In this document: positions 49,501 to 61,830 of the stretch, in pieces
Layout: every line of letters begins with the position of its first letter
Numbering within the stretch: the first letter of the stretch is position 1
From: Cercis canadensis
Taxonomy: Eukaryota; Streptophyta; Magnoliopsida; Fabales; Fabaceae
Direction: 5' to 3'
Assembly: GCA_003255065.1 (NCBI GenBank)
Contig: QAOA01001691.1
Span: forward strand, 1-64,000
Length of the DNA: 64,000 bases
Position numbers and translations under genes: made by a program
The notes under the pieces: generated by a model
The model's input: the letters and a program-made list of their open reading frames with translations, nothing else
What the model was told of the DNA's origin: nothing
Database searches by the model: none

Positions 49501-50566
49501 CTTTTCAAAACATACACAGCACATATAGGGAAGAAATCGAACATTGTCATTCAACCCAACTTGGACCTAACAATAGAAATGCTAAATCCCCACTTCCATA
49601 ACACACATAACGGTCCATGCTCTCCCATTATCACCCTGTTCCAAGTCTTACAGCACAAATTCAACTTGCAGTCAAATGAGATGAATAAAAACATGTCAAT
49701 GGAAAATAAACAGAATTTCAGTCCAAGACACAAGTGCTTCTAGTTCCAAATACGATGCCCACCCAGGCTTAGCAAATCATTCAGCTGTTGTTCCCAGGAA
49801 CCACCAAAGTATAAATGAACAAAGTGAATGAAAATCAACAATTATAGTAGATACATGCAAGGAGAATGGGAGAAGATTAAGAAAGTAAATAAAAAATCAT
49901 AACATGAAAATTTTAGAAATGAAAGGAGAAATGCATATGTTATCATGTAAGATACTTATTATATTAAACCAACAGGGAAAATATCAATATCCTAACTGAG
50001 TTCACTTTGCAACCGAAGCCTAATGACAGTACATGAAGAATGTTAAAAAATCACCACATTAAATACAAACCTAAACAGAATCTGATTACAGTATAAACCA
50101 CTAATCCAGCAGTAGACATAGAAAGTTCATTTGCATTTTAGGAAATGGGTCATGAATAAAATCATTAAACACGACTCTCCAATGTTCCACCAGTAAAACC
50201 CTCAACACATTCGCCTTCCACCTGAAAGTGTGAAATATAACATATTACCACATTGACAAATGTAAAATGACACATGCATAAAAAGAAGGCCAATAATTAT
50301 ATGTACTACAATTATGCAGGGAATCATACAAGGTTGTTGTTTGTCCTTCCACCACTCAGTGAAGTCATGCAATTGGACGCCGCATGCTGGGCCCCCAAAA
50401 ATTGTGCAGTGTTTGAAAGGCGAAAAGACTCAGGAATGCAACAATTATTAGCGTTTAAATCAGCTGCATCCTGCTCATTACGAAAAGTTAGTCAGCAAAT
50501 TCTGGATTAAAAACTTCACCAATGGAAAATCAAGCGCTATCACAGATAAATACGGTCCAATACAAA
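46519..50566. other. Non-coding spacer between convergent Ulp1-like and transposase genes
   Basis: No coding homology. It contains three tandem units at 46761-46975. The two genes converge on this interval, which would contain both 3' ends. Confidence 0.4.
46761..46975. repeat. Three tandem units of about 75 bp
   Basis: AAAATGTTTGGTCTTTTGGC and its variants start at 46761, 46837 and 46912, each followed by TGAGTATTATGA.CATGGATTT and CTTCTGTT.TAGTAA. The third unit is diverged. Confidence 0.85.
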
Positions 50567-52740
50567 TCATTGTAGCAGCACATTTACCGTTAACTGAGTT
50601 GCATTTTCGGTGTTGTTACCCACGTCATTGTCATTTATTTCCTTCTGCTTACCCTTAAGACATGTCCTTCGCGAGTGTCCCTTCTGCTTCCATAACCCAC
50701 AAGAATTCTGTCTCCGATGCTTAAACATCTTTGTAACATTTGGAGTTCTTCCTTTGGTTCTAACTCTTTCAGGGTCATGAACCTTTTCTCCAATGCACTT
50801 GTTTCCCTTGTCTAGATCAGTTTGTTGAGGAATATTTTCAGCCCACATAGTTAATATTACTAACTTCTCTTTCATTTGTTTGAAGCTTTCTTCCGTCTCA
50901 CTTGCAATTTTGCATATATGCTTACAAGTCTGCAATAACATTCCAAAGCGATACGAAGACAATTTCTGCCCATCAACCTCACTTCCATTTGTCTTATATT
51001 CACACATTTTCGAATTTTTGGTCCACCTTCTTACAATACATGACTTCGGCAATTCTTCAAGATCTTCATACATAATAACTTTTAGCATGTGCGCAGATGG
51101 AATGACAGTAAATTTGAATCTACCACAAGTGCAAATCACCCTAGCACCCCTATCACCGAATAAAACCTTCCAAGTTAAAGTAGGTCTTTGATACTTGCTA
51201 ACATTATATACTTTAAACCCACCATGCTCCTCCCAATTAATAACTTTAATTTCACTACACTTGATCAACTCGGAGCGAAACTCCGTGAACACTTCTATAG
51301 TGTAAATCATTGACCCACATCTCTCAAGGTTTTTCATGCTTGTCAATAGCACCACTTCCCCATAAGATGACCTGAAATTGTCTTGAACTTCAGTGTTACA
51401 AAAGAAACTTAGGGCACGATTGAAATGGTGCAAAAACTCTGTCATATTACACCCAGAATTTATAAACTTCCCTATTTTAGAATGCAAATCCTCACATTGT
51501 GATGTAGTTCACATTCCAGCATAGAACTTACCCTTCATATGTGCACTTGCCCACATTCCCCTCTTACCATAAAGATCCTCCACCCACCTGTTGTTCTGAA
51601 CACCAAATCTCTTAACCATTCTACACCATTTCTCCTCAAATTCCTCGACATCATAGTCATTTAACATAAGATCCCTAAATGTATTTGTGAATTTATTGTC
51701 AGCAATATTTGCAGTAGCATTATTTAGCAAATGCCAAGCACATAACCTATGACAGCTTCTTGGGAAGACTTCCTTTATAGCTTTTTTCATCGATAAATCT
51801 CCATTAGTGATAACACTAGTAGGACACTTTCCATTCATAGCCTCAAGAAATTGCGTTAACAGCCATATATAAGTTTCCTCTCTCTCATTAGCAACCAAAG
51901 CATTGCCAAAAACAACTGTCCTTTGATGATGATTAATGCCAGACAAAACAACGAATGGTTTGTTGTATACATTACTGCGGTATGTGTTGTCAAGAGCTAG
52001 AACATCCCAAAGTATTTATAATCCAATCTACAGATTCCATCACACCAAAACACATTCTCCAACCGACCATCATTGTCAACAGTGTATCTTTTAAAGAATA
52101 AATCATCTGAATCCGATAGTCCTTCCAAATAATTCATTGCAGTCATGGCATCATTTGGACCATTCCTCCTTTGCCGTAATATTTGGTTGTATATATTCTT
52201 CATACTGAAGTAAACTTTATTATATCCGCCCATAAGAAGAACAATGTAACTCATGATTGCTGGAATTTTAATACCTGCATTCCGCATACTATTGATTAAA
52301 GCTAAATTACCACCTGTCAACTTTCTATGTCCCCGCAGCAACCGAGTATGCATGTTATCAATCAACTCATAACAATGGTCGTCATTAAAATGACGAACAT
52401 ATCATTGCCCCATCTCCTCATTGATATGAACACACATTGATGCTTTGCAACCAAAACGGGTCAAAGGTCTAGGTTCGTAAAATCTACTTTCCTTCTACAA
52501 TGACGAACTCGGGCGCTTCCCTTGTGATGAACAAACAAAATTCTTCCAAATTATTTCCCCTTGCTTATTACGGCCAACGTTATGTTTCCGAACCCCAAAG
52601 CCTTTTACAAGTGCATATCTCACATAAAACTTGTATGCATCGTCAACATTGACAAACTTCACTTGTCTAACATCATCACATGTCATCTTAGTTATGTCTG
52701 CCTCATACTCCGCATTTATATCAAGCAAACAAGAAGTTCT
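50567..52740 (-). pseudogene. Mutator (MURA/FAR1-like) transposase, decayed
   Basis: Read leftwards from 52740. A FAR1-type DNA-binding start contains FVNVDDAYKFYVRYALVKGF and ends with a GCKASM line. The transposase core has FGDV.ALDNTY (first Asp; a one-base frameshift near 52000), VITNGDLSMKKAI (second Asp), HRLCAWHLLNN and, after a TGA, TTSQCEDLHS (the Glu). Then come a SWIM region, ICTCGRFKFTVIPSAHMLKV, and a zinc knuckle, CGLWKQKGHSRRTC. In-frame stops are at 52495, 52402 and 51509. The third zinc ligand of SWIM (usual PCAH) is Ser and the second Cys of the knuckle is Trp. Such proteins bind the TIRs and cut the element out. This copy is inactive and would need a partner in trans. A domesticated FAR1-related gene is excluded by the stops. 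Confidence 0.85.
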
Positions 52741-55094
52741 CCTCCATCATCTAATACATAAACATTATCAACTTCAACGAAGGGTAATAATAACCACATT
52801 AAATTAAACAAAGTATCATCATATACATGGAAAGAATAAATGCAGGGTGATGCAGCTTTGATGCCTGATTATTTCCTTTAATTTACCCTTATTCATCATT
52901 TTCTTTTTCTTAGAACTTGGACCTCATTATTATTATTTTTTTACTCTTCACGGTCTTTCATAGACATATGTGTTTAACTTAATAATGAAACAAGTGTTTG
53001 TCCCTCACGTACCCTATGTCTAGAAATTTCTGTTGTCTAACAAATTTATAATTTTCCACATGTGCTAGTATACACAATATGTCTTATATATTTAATTTTG
53101 ATGGTATGCAAGTGTCTTGTACCACAACACAATAGCAAACAAAAGCCTGGTCGTTTGGACTAAGCCTGCATCTGAACTTGGCATGTATCACCAATTGTCT
53201 TACTAGTATACTATACGTTTTATACCAAAGTTTAATCTGGTTGGGATTCTAAACCCTTTTGTAAATTCAATACTCAGATGCAAACTTGCAGCCACAAATC
53301 GAAATATTCCATCCTAAAAGTCATAAATAAAATGGAAAACATAAAGCATATATCATACTTGAAGAATCTCATCATTGAGTTCAGAAACTCTTCATAAAAT
53401 ACCTGCTCCTCAGAACTTATTCCAACATTGTTCATTGATGTCCTTGTTGCAATTTTTTCTTTACAATCATCGATCCCTCCCAACTCAAACTAATTTGATT
53501 GATTTAGATAATGGAATTTTCTTGGGTTTCCCAATTGGTATTTCTGAATGTCCTGTCAAACAATAAAACAAGATAAACATTCAACTTAAATGAAGTAAAT
53601 AGATACCAATGAAGTTATGCACAAAGTTACAGAACCACGCGTTTCACGTTACTGCATAAATTGAGTATTGAATTACAGCTTCTAGACAAAAAGAGGCAAG
53701 TCCAATCACCACCCCATATGGTGCAACTAGTGCACAACCTCCTACTGTCCTTATTACCCAGATTCTCAACAGATAAATAAACAATACAAAAATGGTTTTA
53801 TAATTAGAAACACAAGGGAACCAGGTTATGCTAAAATTATGAAAAAAAAGGGTTATAAATGTCCTAAAATGTATGAAGGGGAACATTTGCAAATATGAAA
53901 TGATTAGGAGAGAAATTTTAATGTTTAGTACCAATGCCAAGAACAACAGAACAAAAATAATGATAGAAAGATAATAAAAAACCTGGCTCACATACATATA
54001 TACATATATATAAGAACCTTCAAAATAACTTATGTGTATAGTCTGCATTGTTGTCCTGTTGGATGGATAGAACTTGAATTGTGCATGTCACTTTGTGAAT
54101 CAAATTATAATGCGGTAAACCAAGTCGATACACCAATACCTCCTCACTCACTCGCATAACACAAACACAAAATAGCAACAAGATTCAAATAATTGCCTAT
54201 TTGCTAATGAGATAATCAACAAATTCAATATCTCAATATTTGAAGTTGTTAACCTCTAAGCCCTCAACAGAAGGTAATTGATGTTTAACAAGTAACACGA
54301 GTATACATTATTATAATCAAGCAAAAGGAGACAACTTACAAAATATCTCTGAGGAAAAAAATACATAAAGATATTCAAAATATAGGGCTTCATTCTCACT
54401 TCCACAGAAACCCAATCTATACTTCCAAACTTTGCTTTTACTCTAGCATCCGCATAGCTTCGTAAATAGTTGTGTCTATACTAAGCTCTAAACCAGAAGA
54501 AGGGAAACAAATAAAATAATACAACATCCATTACTAAAGTCTAAAACTAGCTTGCTCTGTCTATATATCAAATCGTTGAAATATACAATAACTATTACCA
54601 AAACAACCTCTACTTTTTCATTTCATTGATTGGAAAAAGACAAGAAATATATACCAGCAGAGAACCACAATAATAAGAAAACATACAACAAGCAAGTTTG
54701 TGTTTTTGGGCTCAACTCACCGGCACTGTGAAGACAAGCACACCAGCACTTCTAAAAGACAGAGACCATAAACAAGGTTGACTACAGAGGGAATGAGTTA
54801 CAGTCAATCACTGAGCTTAAGAATTTCACAGTGAGTTTGGGACTTCTGGGAAAATAAGCAGAACCCTCAACGGAAAGGAGGAAGGAGGACTAAAGTATAT
54901 CTATCAAAACGGCACCGTTTTCGAAATTGTTTTAAACAAAAAAATAATTGACAACTTATGAATAACACTAACATGTAGGGGTCAGAACAAAATTTAAGCA
55001 AATTATTAGGTACAAATTAAATTATTACAAAAACCAACTATTCCCTACATGCCACCTACATGTGTCCATTTTTCATTGGAGATCTACTATTTAC
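52741..55094. other. 5' region of the transposase gene and right sub-terminal DNA
   Basis: No convincing upstream exon; an ORF at 53274-53483 (minus) ending in a hydrophobic stretch has no match. Transcription of the minus-strand transposase probably starts near 54.7-54.9 kb, where the composition is less AT-rich and a symmetrical motif lies at 54906-54921. Confidence 0.4.
54906..54921. promoter_or_regulatory. Symmetrical AAAACGGCACCGTTTT motif near the right TIR
   Basis: Seven-base arms AAAACGG/CCGTTTT are separated by CA. It lies about 170 bp inside the right terminal repeat, upstream of the minus-strand transposase. ACGGCACCGTTTT-type motifs are frequent in plant promoters; a role as a promoter or transposase-binding site is inference only. 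Confidence 0.35.
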
Positions 55095-55125
55095 AAGTTG
55101 GGGTACTTGTGCCACTTGTGGCAAC
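55095..55125 (-). repeat. Right terminal inverted repeat (31 bp)
   Basis: Starts AAGTTGGGGTACTTGTGCC and ends CTTGTGGCAAC. It is an exact reverse complement of 28887-28917. Confidence 0.8.
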
Positions 55126-58100
55126 AAAGTCTCACCCCTCACTTATTTATACCAACTTTCATCTTTAATGGATTCCAAATGTCTTTAATGAATGGTGTAG
55201 ATTATTCCAAATGTCCTTGATGGGTGGTGGAGATTGTTCCAAATGGATACATTTGAGTTTTGAAAGTTTTTCACCTCCTTTTCTCCAAAATATTTAAGAA
55301 AAATATATGTATATATAAAAAATAATTTTAAGAGAAATGAATAATATATTTACTTATTAGTACTTGTTTTAAACATTTTCTTGCTATTTGGTCTTGATTA
55401 CATATTTTCTTTACAAATTTGACAAAACTCACTCAATTTTTAGAGTTTTATGTTTTTGTTTATTAAAAAAAAAAAAAGGTATGAAATTCATGTAATATTT
55501 ATGATTAATTGTATTTTTTTATTTTGTCTAAATGAATTATTTGGTCTCTTCATTTTAATTTCAAGCAGTTTAGTCATTCTATTTACCAAAACATTATAAT
55601 TTTTTCTTCCACCCTGAGAGGTGTCTAGTAGATAGATTCTTTTTTAATTTCTTGGGAATCTCAACTTGGGAATCCTAAATTTTTTGGTACAAGATTTAAA
55701 AAATACATATTCTCATTCACGAGATCATTTTTTGGCTAACTTTTCCATTGAAAATATTCTCACAGGAGATGAGAATCCAAAATTCCCATGGTTGTGAGAA
55801 GTTTTTTAGATGTGAAAAGACATTGTTAACCTTATCTTTCTCAAACACTCACCTTGCTCTAATACTCTCCCCCTCCCTCTACCACCATTGGAGCTCAAAA
55901 CGCAGGAACCCAAAACCAAAAATACTTGTTTTTGGTTTTCCCCATTGTCGAGCTTGCCAGACTCTGCCCCTCACCATTGATTTGCCCTCTTCCTCATATT
56001 TTTCTCTCTATTTCTTCTTGATTCCTCTTTTTTAACCAAATTTTCTATCTGATTCTCAATCCCTTGTCTCTCCCTCCTTCTTTCTTCTCTAAAATTTCTC
56101 TCTCTATTAATGGTTCTCTCTTCTTCCCTTTTTCTTCTCTCGATCTGGTTTTTCTTTCTATCGTGTTATTATCCTCTATTTATTCCTTCATGTCTTTTGC
56201 TATTTGCTTTTACTTATTTTTTTGAAAATCAAATAATTAAATTCAAATAAAATATGAACTAATAAAAGAGAAAGGTACAAATAAAATTAAATTAAATGGA
56301 AAGCATAAAAAATTAAAAGCATAAAAAAATAACAAATACACAAATTTCTTAAAAATAAATATTTATTAATTATAAGGAGTAATCTCATTTCCCTATATAC
56401 AACTAATTAAGAGTCTTTTTTTTTTTTAGAGTGTGTCTATCAAGGCTTTGTATATTTGCTCCACATTCATTTTTTTTGCTTTTTTTATTTTCTTTCTCTC
56501 TTTTCACATGCTTTCTTTCTTTTTTGTTTTATCTATCAGGGCATCGTGAATGTGTTAAGCTAGTTTTTACTCAAAATAGATAGAGGTATTTTTAGAAAAA
56601 ATTACCAAGATTCACAAAAATGTTGTATTTAAACTAAAGGATAAAAGATTCCCAAGAAACATTGTCTCACATTCCCAAAAATGTTTAAGGCCAACACAAT
56701 TGTAACATTTTCAAGCATTAACATTTCCAAAAAATATGATTCTTAAGAATGAAAAAAATCTGTCTACCAAATATCCTCTAATTATCATCTAGTTATAAAC
56801 GCAATTTATTGTGACACTGAAAAATATCATTTATTAATTAATCATTAATTTTTTAGCCAATTAAACAAAACCTATCTAAAATTATAATTAAATAAAAAGA
56901 CAAAAAAAAAAAAAAAGCTAGTGCAATAGAATAGAACGACAGAAAAAGAGAACCGAGGGGTGGGAGAGAAAGAGAACAGACAGACAGAAAGAAGAGAGGG
57001 TAGAGTACACAAGAATTTTGAATAGAACGGAGGGTGGAGAGAAAGAGAACGATAGAGAGAAAGCAGAGAATGAAATAAAGATGGAGACAGAGCTAGAGCT
57101 AGAGGAATATAAACAGAGAGAGTAAGCAGGGAGAAAGGAAGGAAGCAGATCAAGGAACAGGAATTCAAATTTGCCTAATCCTTACTTCTGGGTAATCCTC
57201 TGTCTCCTTTATGAATCTGTGCTAAGTAAGGGGGAAAAAAAAAAAATCTGTGCGAAGTATGCTTTTATTTCTTGCCCGTTGCTTTCCCTCGAGTCCCAAT
57301 TTCCTCTCCCATTGTTGCGAGTGGCATCTGAGGAAAAGCTAGGATGCTATGGCGTTGGTGGGGGCGACTTTGTTAAATGATATATAGAGCCATTGAAAAT
57401 TATTTCATGTTGTGGGGGCAAATGCCACCACATCCTTATACATAGATCTGCCACTGACCGCTGATGGTGATGAAGAGCAAAATGGTGGTGGTGGTTTTGA
57501 AAATGCACTTTAATTCTGAAGTTGGTAAGTAATTGCAACCTAAATTTAGTTTAAGCAGTTGATATCATTGTTGGAATGTTGCTAGAAAAATGCATATGAA
57601 AGGAAATAGGGATAAATTAATATTTGAATGTTCAATTGTGTGGGAAATTCCGGGTACAAATTTCCATGTAAATTAGGCATACAGAGAGACGTTAGGATTT
57701 CAGTTTATGGTGAAGTTATTGAGATTTGTCTGGATCTTCTTTTTCTATGAAAAAGTTATGTGTGTATTTGGAAATCCTAGTTGTAAAGGCATGAATCATG
57801 ATGGTTAAAAACCGTTTCCACTGGTATTTTACTGATCAAAACTGAAATTCAGGGTAATTTTTGAATAAAAAATGTGCTCCCCATTGGTTTCCTCTGATAA
57901 GGTTGAAATTTGCTGAGAAAATCAACATAATTCCCAAGATGTTTTTGCCAATTGTCAGAATTGGTTCATGAAGGTTTGTCACCTTTTACACTTGTACTCT
58001 CCATCTTAATAAATATATCTTGATTTATGCTATCCTTTTAAGGAGAAAAAGTAAATGAGGTCATAAAGATGAAACTGAATTCAACTAATGACAATTTTCT

Positions 58101-58437
58101 TTTGAGCTGCGAAATGGACTAACTACATTGCCTGATAAACACCTGTCCAAAATCTAGCAAATAAGGAAAATGGAGATTGGCATAGGTGCCTCGGTTTCAT
58201 CGATTTAGTCTCAGCTGAATTGCTCTAAAGTCATTCTTCTGTGAGAATATGTACTCATTCTAGATCTGGAAGCAAGACTTGTATCAAGAATGCTCACTTC
58301 TTAGGACAACCTCTTCCACCCTTTTCCTCTGTTTCTTCAATTGTAGGATTCATCCAATTGAGTCTGGAATTCCTCTGTGGAATTCTTTTTGTTCTGATAT
58401 ATAAACCAAAATTTCAGTTTGAATTTGCAAGAAGTAT
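55126..58437. other. PLATZ upstream region: CT-rich, then GA-rich low complexity
   Basis: 55850-56160 is CT-rich and 56936-57150 is GA-rich, like the 5' UTR and promoter sequence of plant genes. Exon-like sequence near 57150-57522 ends in TTG|GTAAGT, a strong donor, and may be an untranslated first exon of PLATZ. Weakly matching inverted ends near 55617 and 56779 may mark a 1.2-kb DNA transposon. Confidence 0.35.
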
Positions 58438-61299
58438 ATGATGAGTGCTTCTTCTTCCAGAAAAGTGAACAAGGTATATGTGATAAGAAATTTTTTGTTT
58501 CTTTATACCATATAAGTTAATTTGAGTAGTATTGAGCAGATTTTCTTTCTCTATGGTTGCTTTAGTTTCAATTTTTTTCCCTTCACTAAACTCTTCTGTG
58601 TAGAGTGTTGTTAGATGACTAAACCTTTTATTTTGAGGGGGATTTGGTGTATCACCCACTTGGTAAATTAGTTATCCATGGTTGGTTCTTCTCATAAAAG
58701 AAACTTAATAAAGTAAAAATCTCTTTCTGATGTTTGGTGAACTGTCAAGAGAGCAGAACAACATCCATTGTCTTTATTAATTGCAATTGAATTTGTTACT
58801 GGTCAAAAGAGTGGCTTAGAATGACCAAAATACTGAAGATCTATTTTAGTTATATATTTAAAATCAAGATTCAGGGGAGCAGAAAAAGGGAATAAAAACC
58901 TAAGAGTTCTTAATTAGTGATATCTTTAAGAAACCACATCCAGAGTTAAATGATTAGCAGGTGGTTAGATTCGGTCTTTTAACTCTGGATGTGGTTTCTT
59001 AAGGATTTCATGTGTTAAATACAACAACTTATTTATCTTTTGCCGCATTGGAACAACTAACTGTCTCAAGAAATAACAGAGAAGTTTTTCCCTTATGCAT
59101 CTTTATTTATTTATTGCTGTGCCATAAATTACCATCCAGTTGATCTTTAACATCTAATAACTTTTATACTTGTATAACTTATCCTTATATATCTCCATGT
59201 GAAATATTTATTTAACAGCATAACATTAAGAAGGGTTTTGACATCATACTATATTCTTGAAATGAAATTAAATCATGCTTATAAAACTAAAGTACTTAAT
59301 ACACTTTATGTATGTTACACACCTTGTGATATTAATTTAGAAAGCAGCATGCATTGATATTCTTTAACTTTTAATTTTGTTTGTAGTGTTAGAGCTAAAC
59401 TACTCAGTTGTAGTAAGTTATTTCCAAACTCACTCGTTAGATATACTTGTTTTCTGGTTGATGATTGCTATGAAACTAGGACTCAGTATACATTCAAATT
59501 CAGATGGATACAAATTAACTAAACCATATAGCAACAGGAATAGATGGTATAACTTTTGCTTCGCCTATAATTCAGAAAGTAATAGATTGGCTTTATTTGT
59601 GGTCGCACCATATGTGCTGCTCTTTGCTGTCTCAGCAGAGAAAGCTAACACTGAAAGGCGACAAAATGAGTTTGGATTTATCGATGCACCAAAATGTAAT
59701 GAAGTATGTTTTAAGTCTTGAATTGCCAAGATTTTAGCCGGATAGCTCCCTTGTGAAGAAAAATAAAAACAAAATAAAGTATGTCTAATGGTGAGAAACA
59801 GGTTTTTTTATTTTTTTGTAACTTACAGTAAAATCTTTGCTGACATAGTTTAAACTTTGTAGGTTGAGCAGGTCAACCAAAGCAAAATCTGCAAGCCAAA
59901 GTGGCTCGAGGTTCTTTTGAACAAAACTTTTTTTGATTTGTGTGAAACTCATCCTGTTCGAAGGAATGAATTAAATAGATACTGTATAAATTGCAAGGTC
60001 TCGGCTTGCCAATATTGTGTATCTTCAGGTGCTCATCGCCATCACAAGATACTTAAAATCTATAGACATGTCTACAAAGATGTGGTCTCGCTTGGTGCTA
60101 TTGAAAAGCATATTAACTGTTCAGAAATTCAGGTATGACATCCAACCTTGCCTTAAAGGTTATTTCATTTGTTGCATCCAGGTTGAGTGAATAAGTCAAC
60201 ATTTATGCCACATTAGATGAATTTGTTTATTAAGCTGATATATGGAGCTTATATTCACGTGGGAAAGTTTTATGAGATCACTGTCTCTTTGGTAAGTCTT
60301 AATTGTCTGTATTTTTGTGAATGCAACATGAACACATGAATAGTGGAGAATTCATTTAAATGTGTTATTTACTACTTTTCCTGGGGAATAACTCTGATTA
60401 AGTATAATAAACAGCTTGTATCATTATAGTGGTGGCATGAAAAGTTGAAGGGTGTAACACAGCTGAATATCACTAAATCTTTTGTTAATTAACTTCAGGT
60501 TAATATTCTTTCATGGTGAAACTTCCCCTCCACATTATTTTGTCATTGTGATGTTTTCTTACATTGCTTATTCACCATACCTTAGCTTTGAAAAACCAGA
60601 TACAAGAAAAATGGTTTAAAATTTAAATCATATTATTTTGCGCTCTTTTGTGTTGTATAGACAACCTGGTTGTTAACTCTGTTTGGCATAAGTGTTGTCT
60701 ACACCTCAACTATCCTTGTTGGATCCTCAAAAATTTGGGTTAGTAATAGAAATAGACAATTGAATCTTCTCTTTGACCCAAAAAACAAAAGCCTATATGA
60801 TTGAATCTTCTCAATCAATAGTCAAAAAAAAAAATCTTAACCAAATTCATTACTATGTTCTTGTTCCTAATTTGTTTTTGTATCTCAGCCCTACAAGTGC
60901 AACAAGCGATTGATTATAGCTCTGAATCCTCTCCCACACGCTGGTTCAACATCAAAGAATGAGACATCATGTGAGATCTGTGGGAGAAGGTTGACTGATC
61001 CTGGTTTACATCGTTACTGTTCTGTTTCTTGCAAGGTGGTGATATTAATTTGATTCTCACAATCATTGTTTTCTTCCACTTCAAACTCCCTCTGTTGTTA
61101 AATTGAACTCTAAGTTAGCATCTTCTAACTTTTTAATGTGAATTTTCAGGTCAGAGCAGTCTCAAGTAAGACTAATGATTCAGCTCCTCCCTTTATTTTA
61201 ATCCAGAGTCCTCCTGAGGGAAAACCAGAGAAAACTCCTCAACCTCCAAAGTGTTCACATAGAAGAAAGGGAATACCCCACAGAGCTCCCTTCTTCTAA
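58438..61299 (+). CDS. PLATZ zinc-binding transcription factor
   Basis: The core exons are 59863-60132, 60889-61035 and 61150-61299, all phase 0. They read KPKWLEVLLNKTFFDLC, CINCKVSACQYCVSSGAHRH, a KIYRHVYKDVVSLGAIEK line, CSEIQ|PYKCNKRL, C-x2-C (CEICGRRL), HRYCSVSCKV, and end in RRKGIPHRAPFF. These are the ordered C/H clusters and typical tail of plant PLATZ proteins, which bind A/T-rich DNA in the nucleus and repress transcription. The first coding exon is ambiguous. 58438-58473 (MMSASSSRKVNK, donor AAG|GTATAT) gives 200 residues. 59781-59801 (MSNGEKQ) gives 195, but its intron would be only 61 bp with a weak GTTTTT donor. I prefer the first. No disabling change is seen, so it is probably functional. 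Confidence 0.85.
58926..59002. other. Perfect 25-bp inverted repeat with 27-base loop in PLATZ intron
   Basis: TTAAGAAACCACATCCAGAG plus TTAAA at 58926-58950 is exactly complementary to 58978-59002. On the sense RNA it forms a stable hairpin. It could be the relic of a fold-back element or a small-RNA precursor. Confidence 0.9.
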
Positions 61300-61830
61300 A
61301 AGCTGATGGGTGTTTCACTTACCCTTTTATCGTTTTGATTTTGTAGGACTGGAAATAAGTACTTATCAAGTTCTGTTATCTAGACTGACTTTCATGTTTT
61401 TGAGAAGTTGTATTCTGAACATGATTCTGGTCTTTTGTGGTTGTTAACTTTCTCATATTCATGCGGCACTAATGGGCATGAGGATCTTTTGTATCAATTG
61501 AAACTAAGTTGGAGTTTTTATTGAAGATAGAGATCCTAAATATCTTCACATGTGCCATCTTCTGGTGTGGCATTTGGAGCATGTGGTTTAACACTAAGGA
61601 TGCTATCAACTCTGTCTGCATCCAATATTAGTTCTTTGAATTGCATCATGAGTTGTGTTTGCTAATGTTGGTGACACTGTTCTGGCCTTGTTAGAAAAAC
61701 ATCATGTGAAGTGATCAAGTGATTGAATGGGAAGTGGGGGACTTTAGCCTCAACACACAGGTAATATCTTGACGGAAACTATTATGAAAATATGGTAATT
61801 TGGTATCTTGCTGTCATTTTCTGTTGTCGT
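61300..61830. other. PLATZ 3' flank
   Basis: Presumed 3' UTR and downstream DNA; no other gene seen. Confidence 0.4.

Larger units (their letters stand above)
28887..55125. mobile_element. Giant Mutator-like element (26.2 kb) bracketed by 31-bp perfect inverted repeats
   Basis: The left end, GTTGCCACAAGTGGCAC..., 28887-28917, is matched exactly by its reverse complement at 55095-55125. Inside are a MURA/FAR1-like transposase on the minus strand and two parts of a Ulp1-like protease gene on the plus strand. This pairing is known for KAONASHI-type MULEs. Also inside are B3 and RNase H1 N-domain pseudogenes, a MITE, simple repeats and a dispersed repeat. The 9 bp outside each end are AACGACTTA and AAAGTCTCA (6 of 9 identical), compatible with a decayed 9-bp target duplication but not proof. 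Sequences inward of the 31 bp do not pair, so the TIRs are short for a Mutator element. An alternative is that the two 31-mers belong to small unrelated repeats. Confidence 0.6.

Noticed and set aside
56936..57150. GA-rich stretch as a coding exon on the minus strand (56872-57168)
   Set aside because: The translation is a low-complexity Leu/Ser/Phe/Pro run caused by CT-rich composition; it looks like promoter or leader DNA.
57474..57522. ATG-started segment ending at a GTAAGT donor as PLATZ start
   Set aside because: Starting here would need several further exons without support before the PLATZ core. It is more likely untranslated leader.
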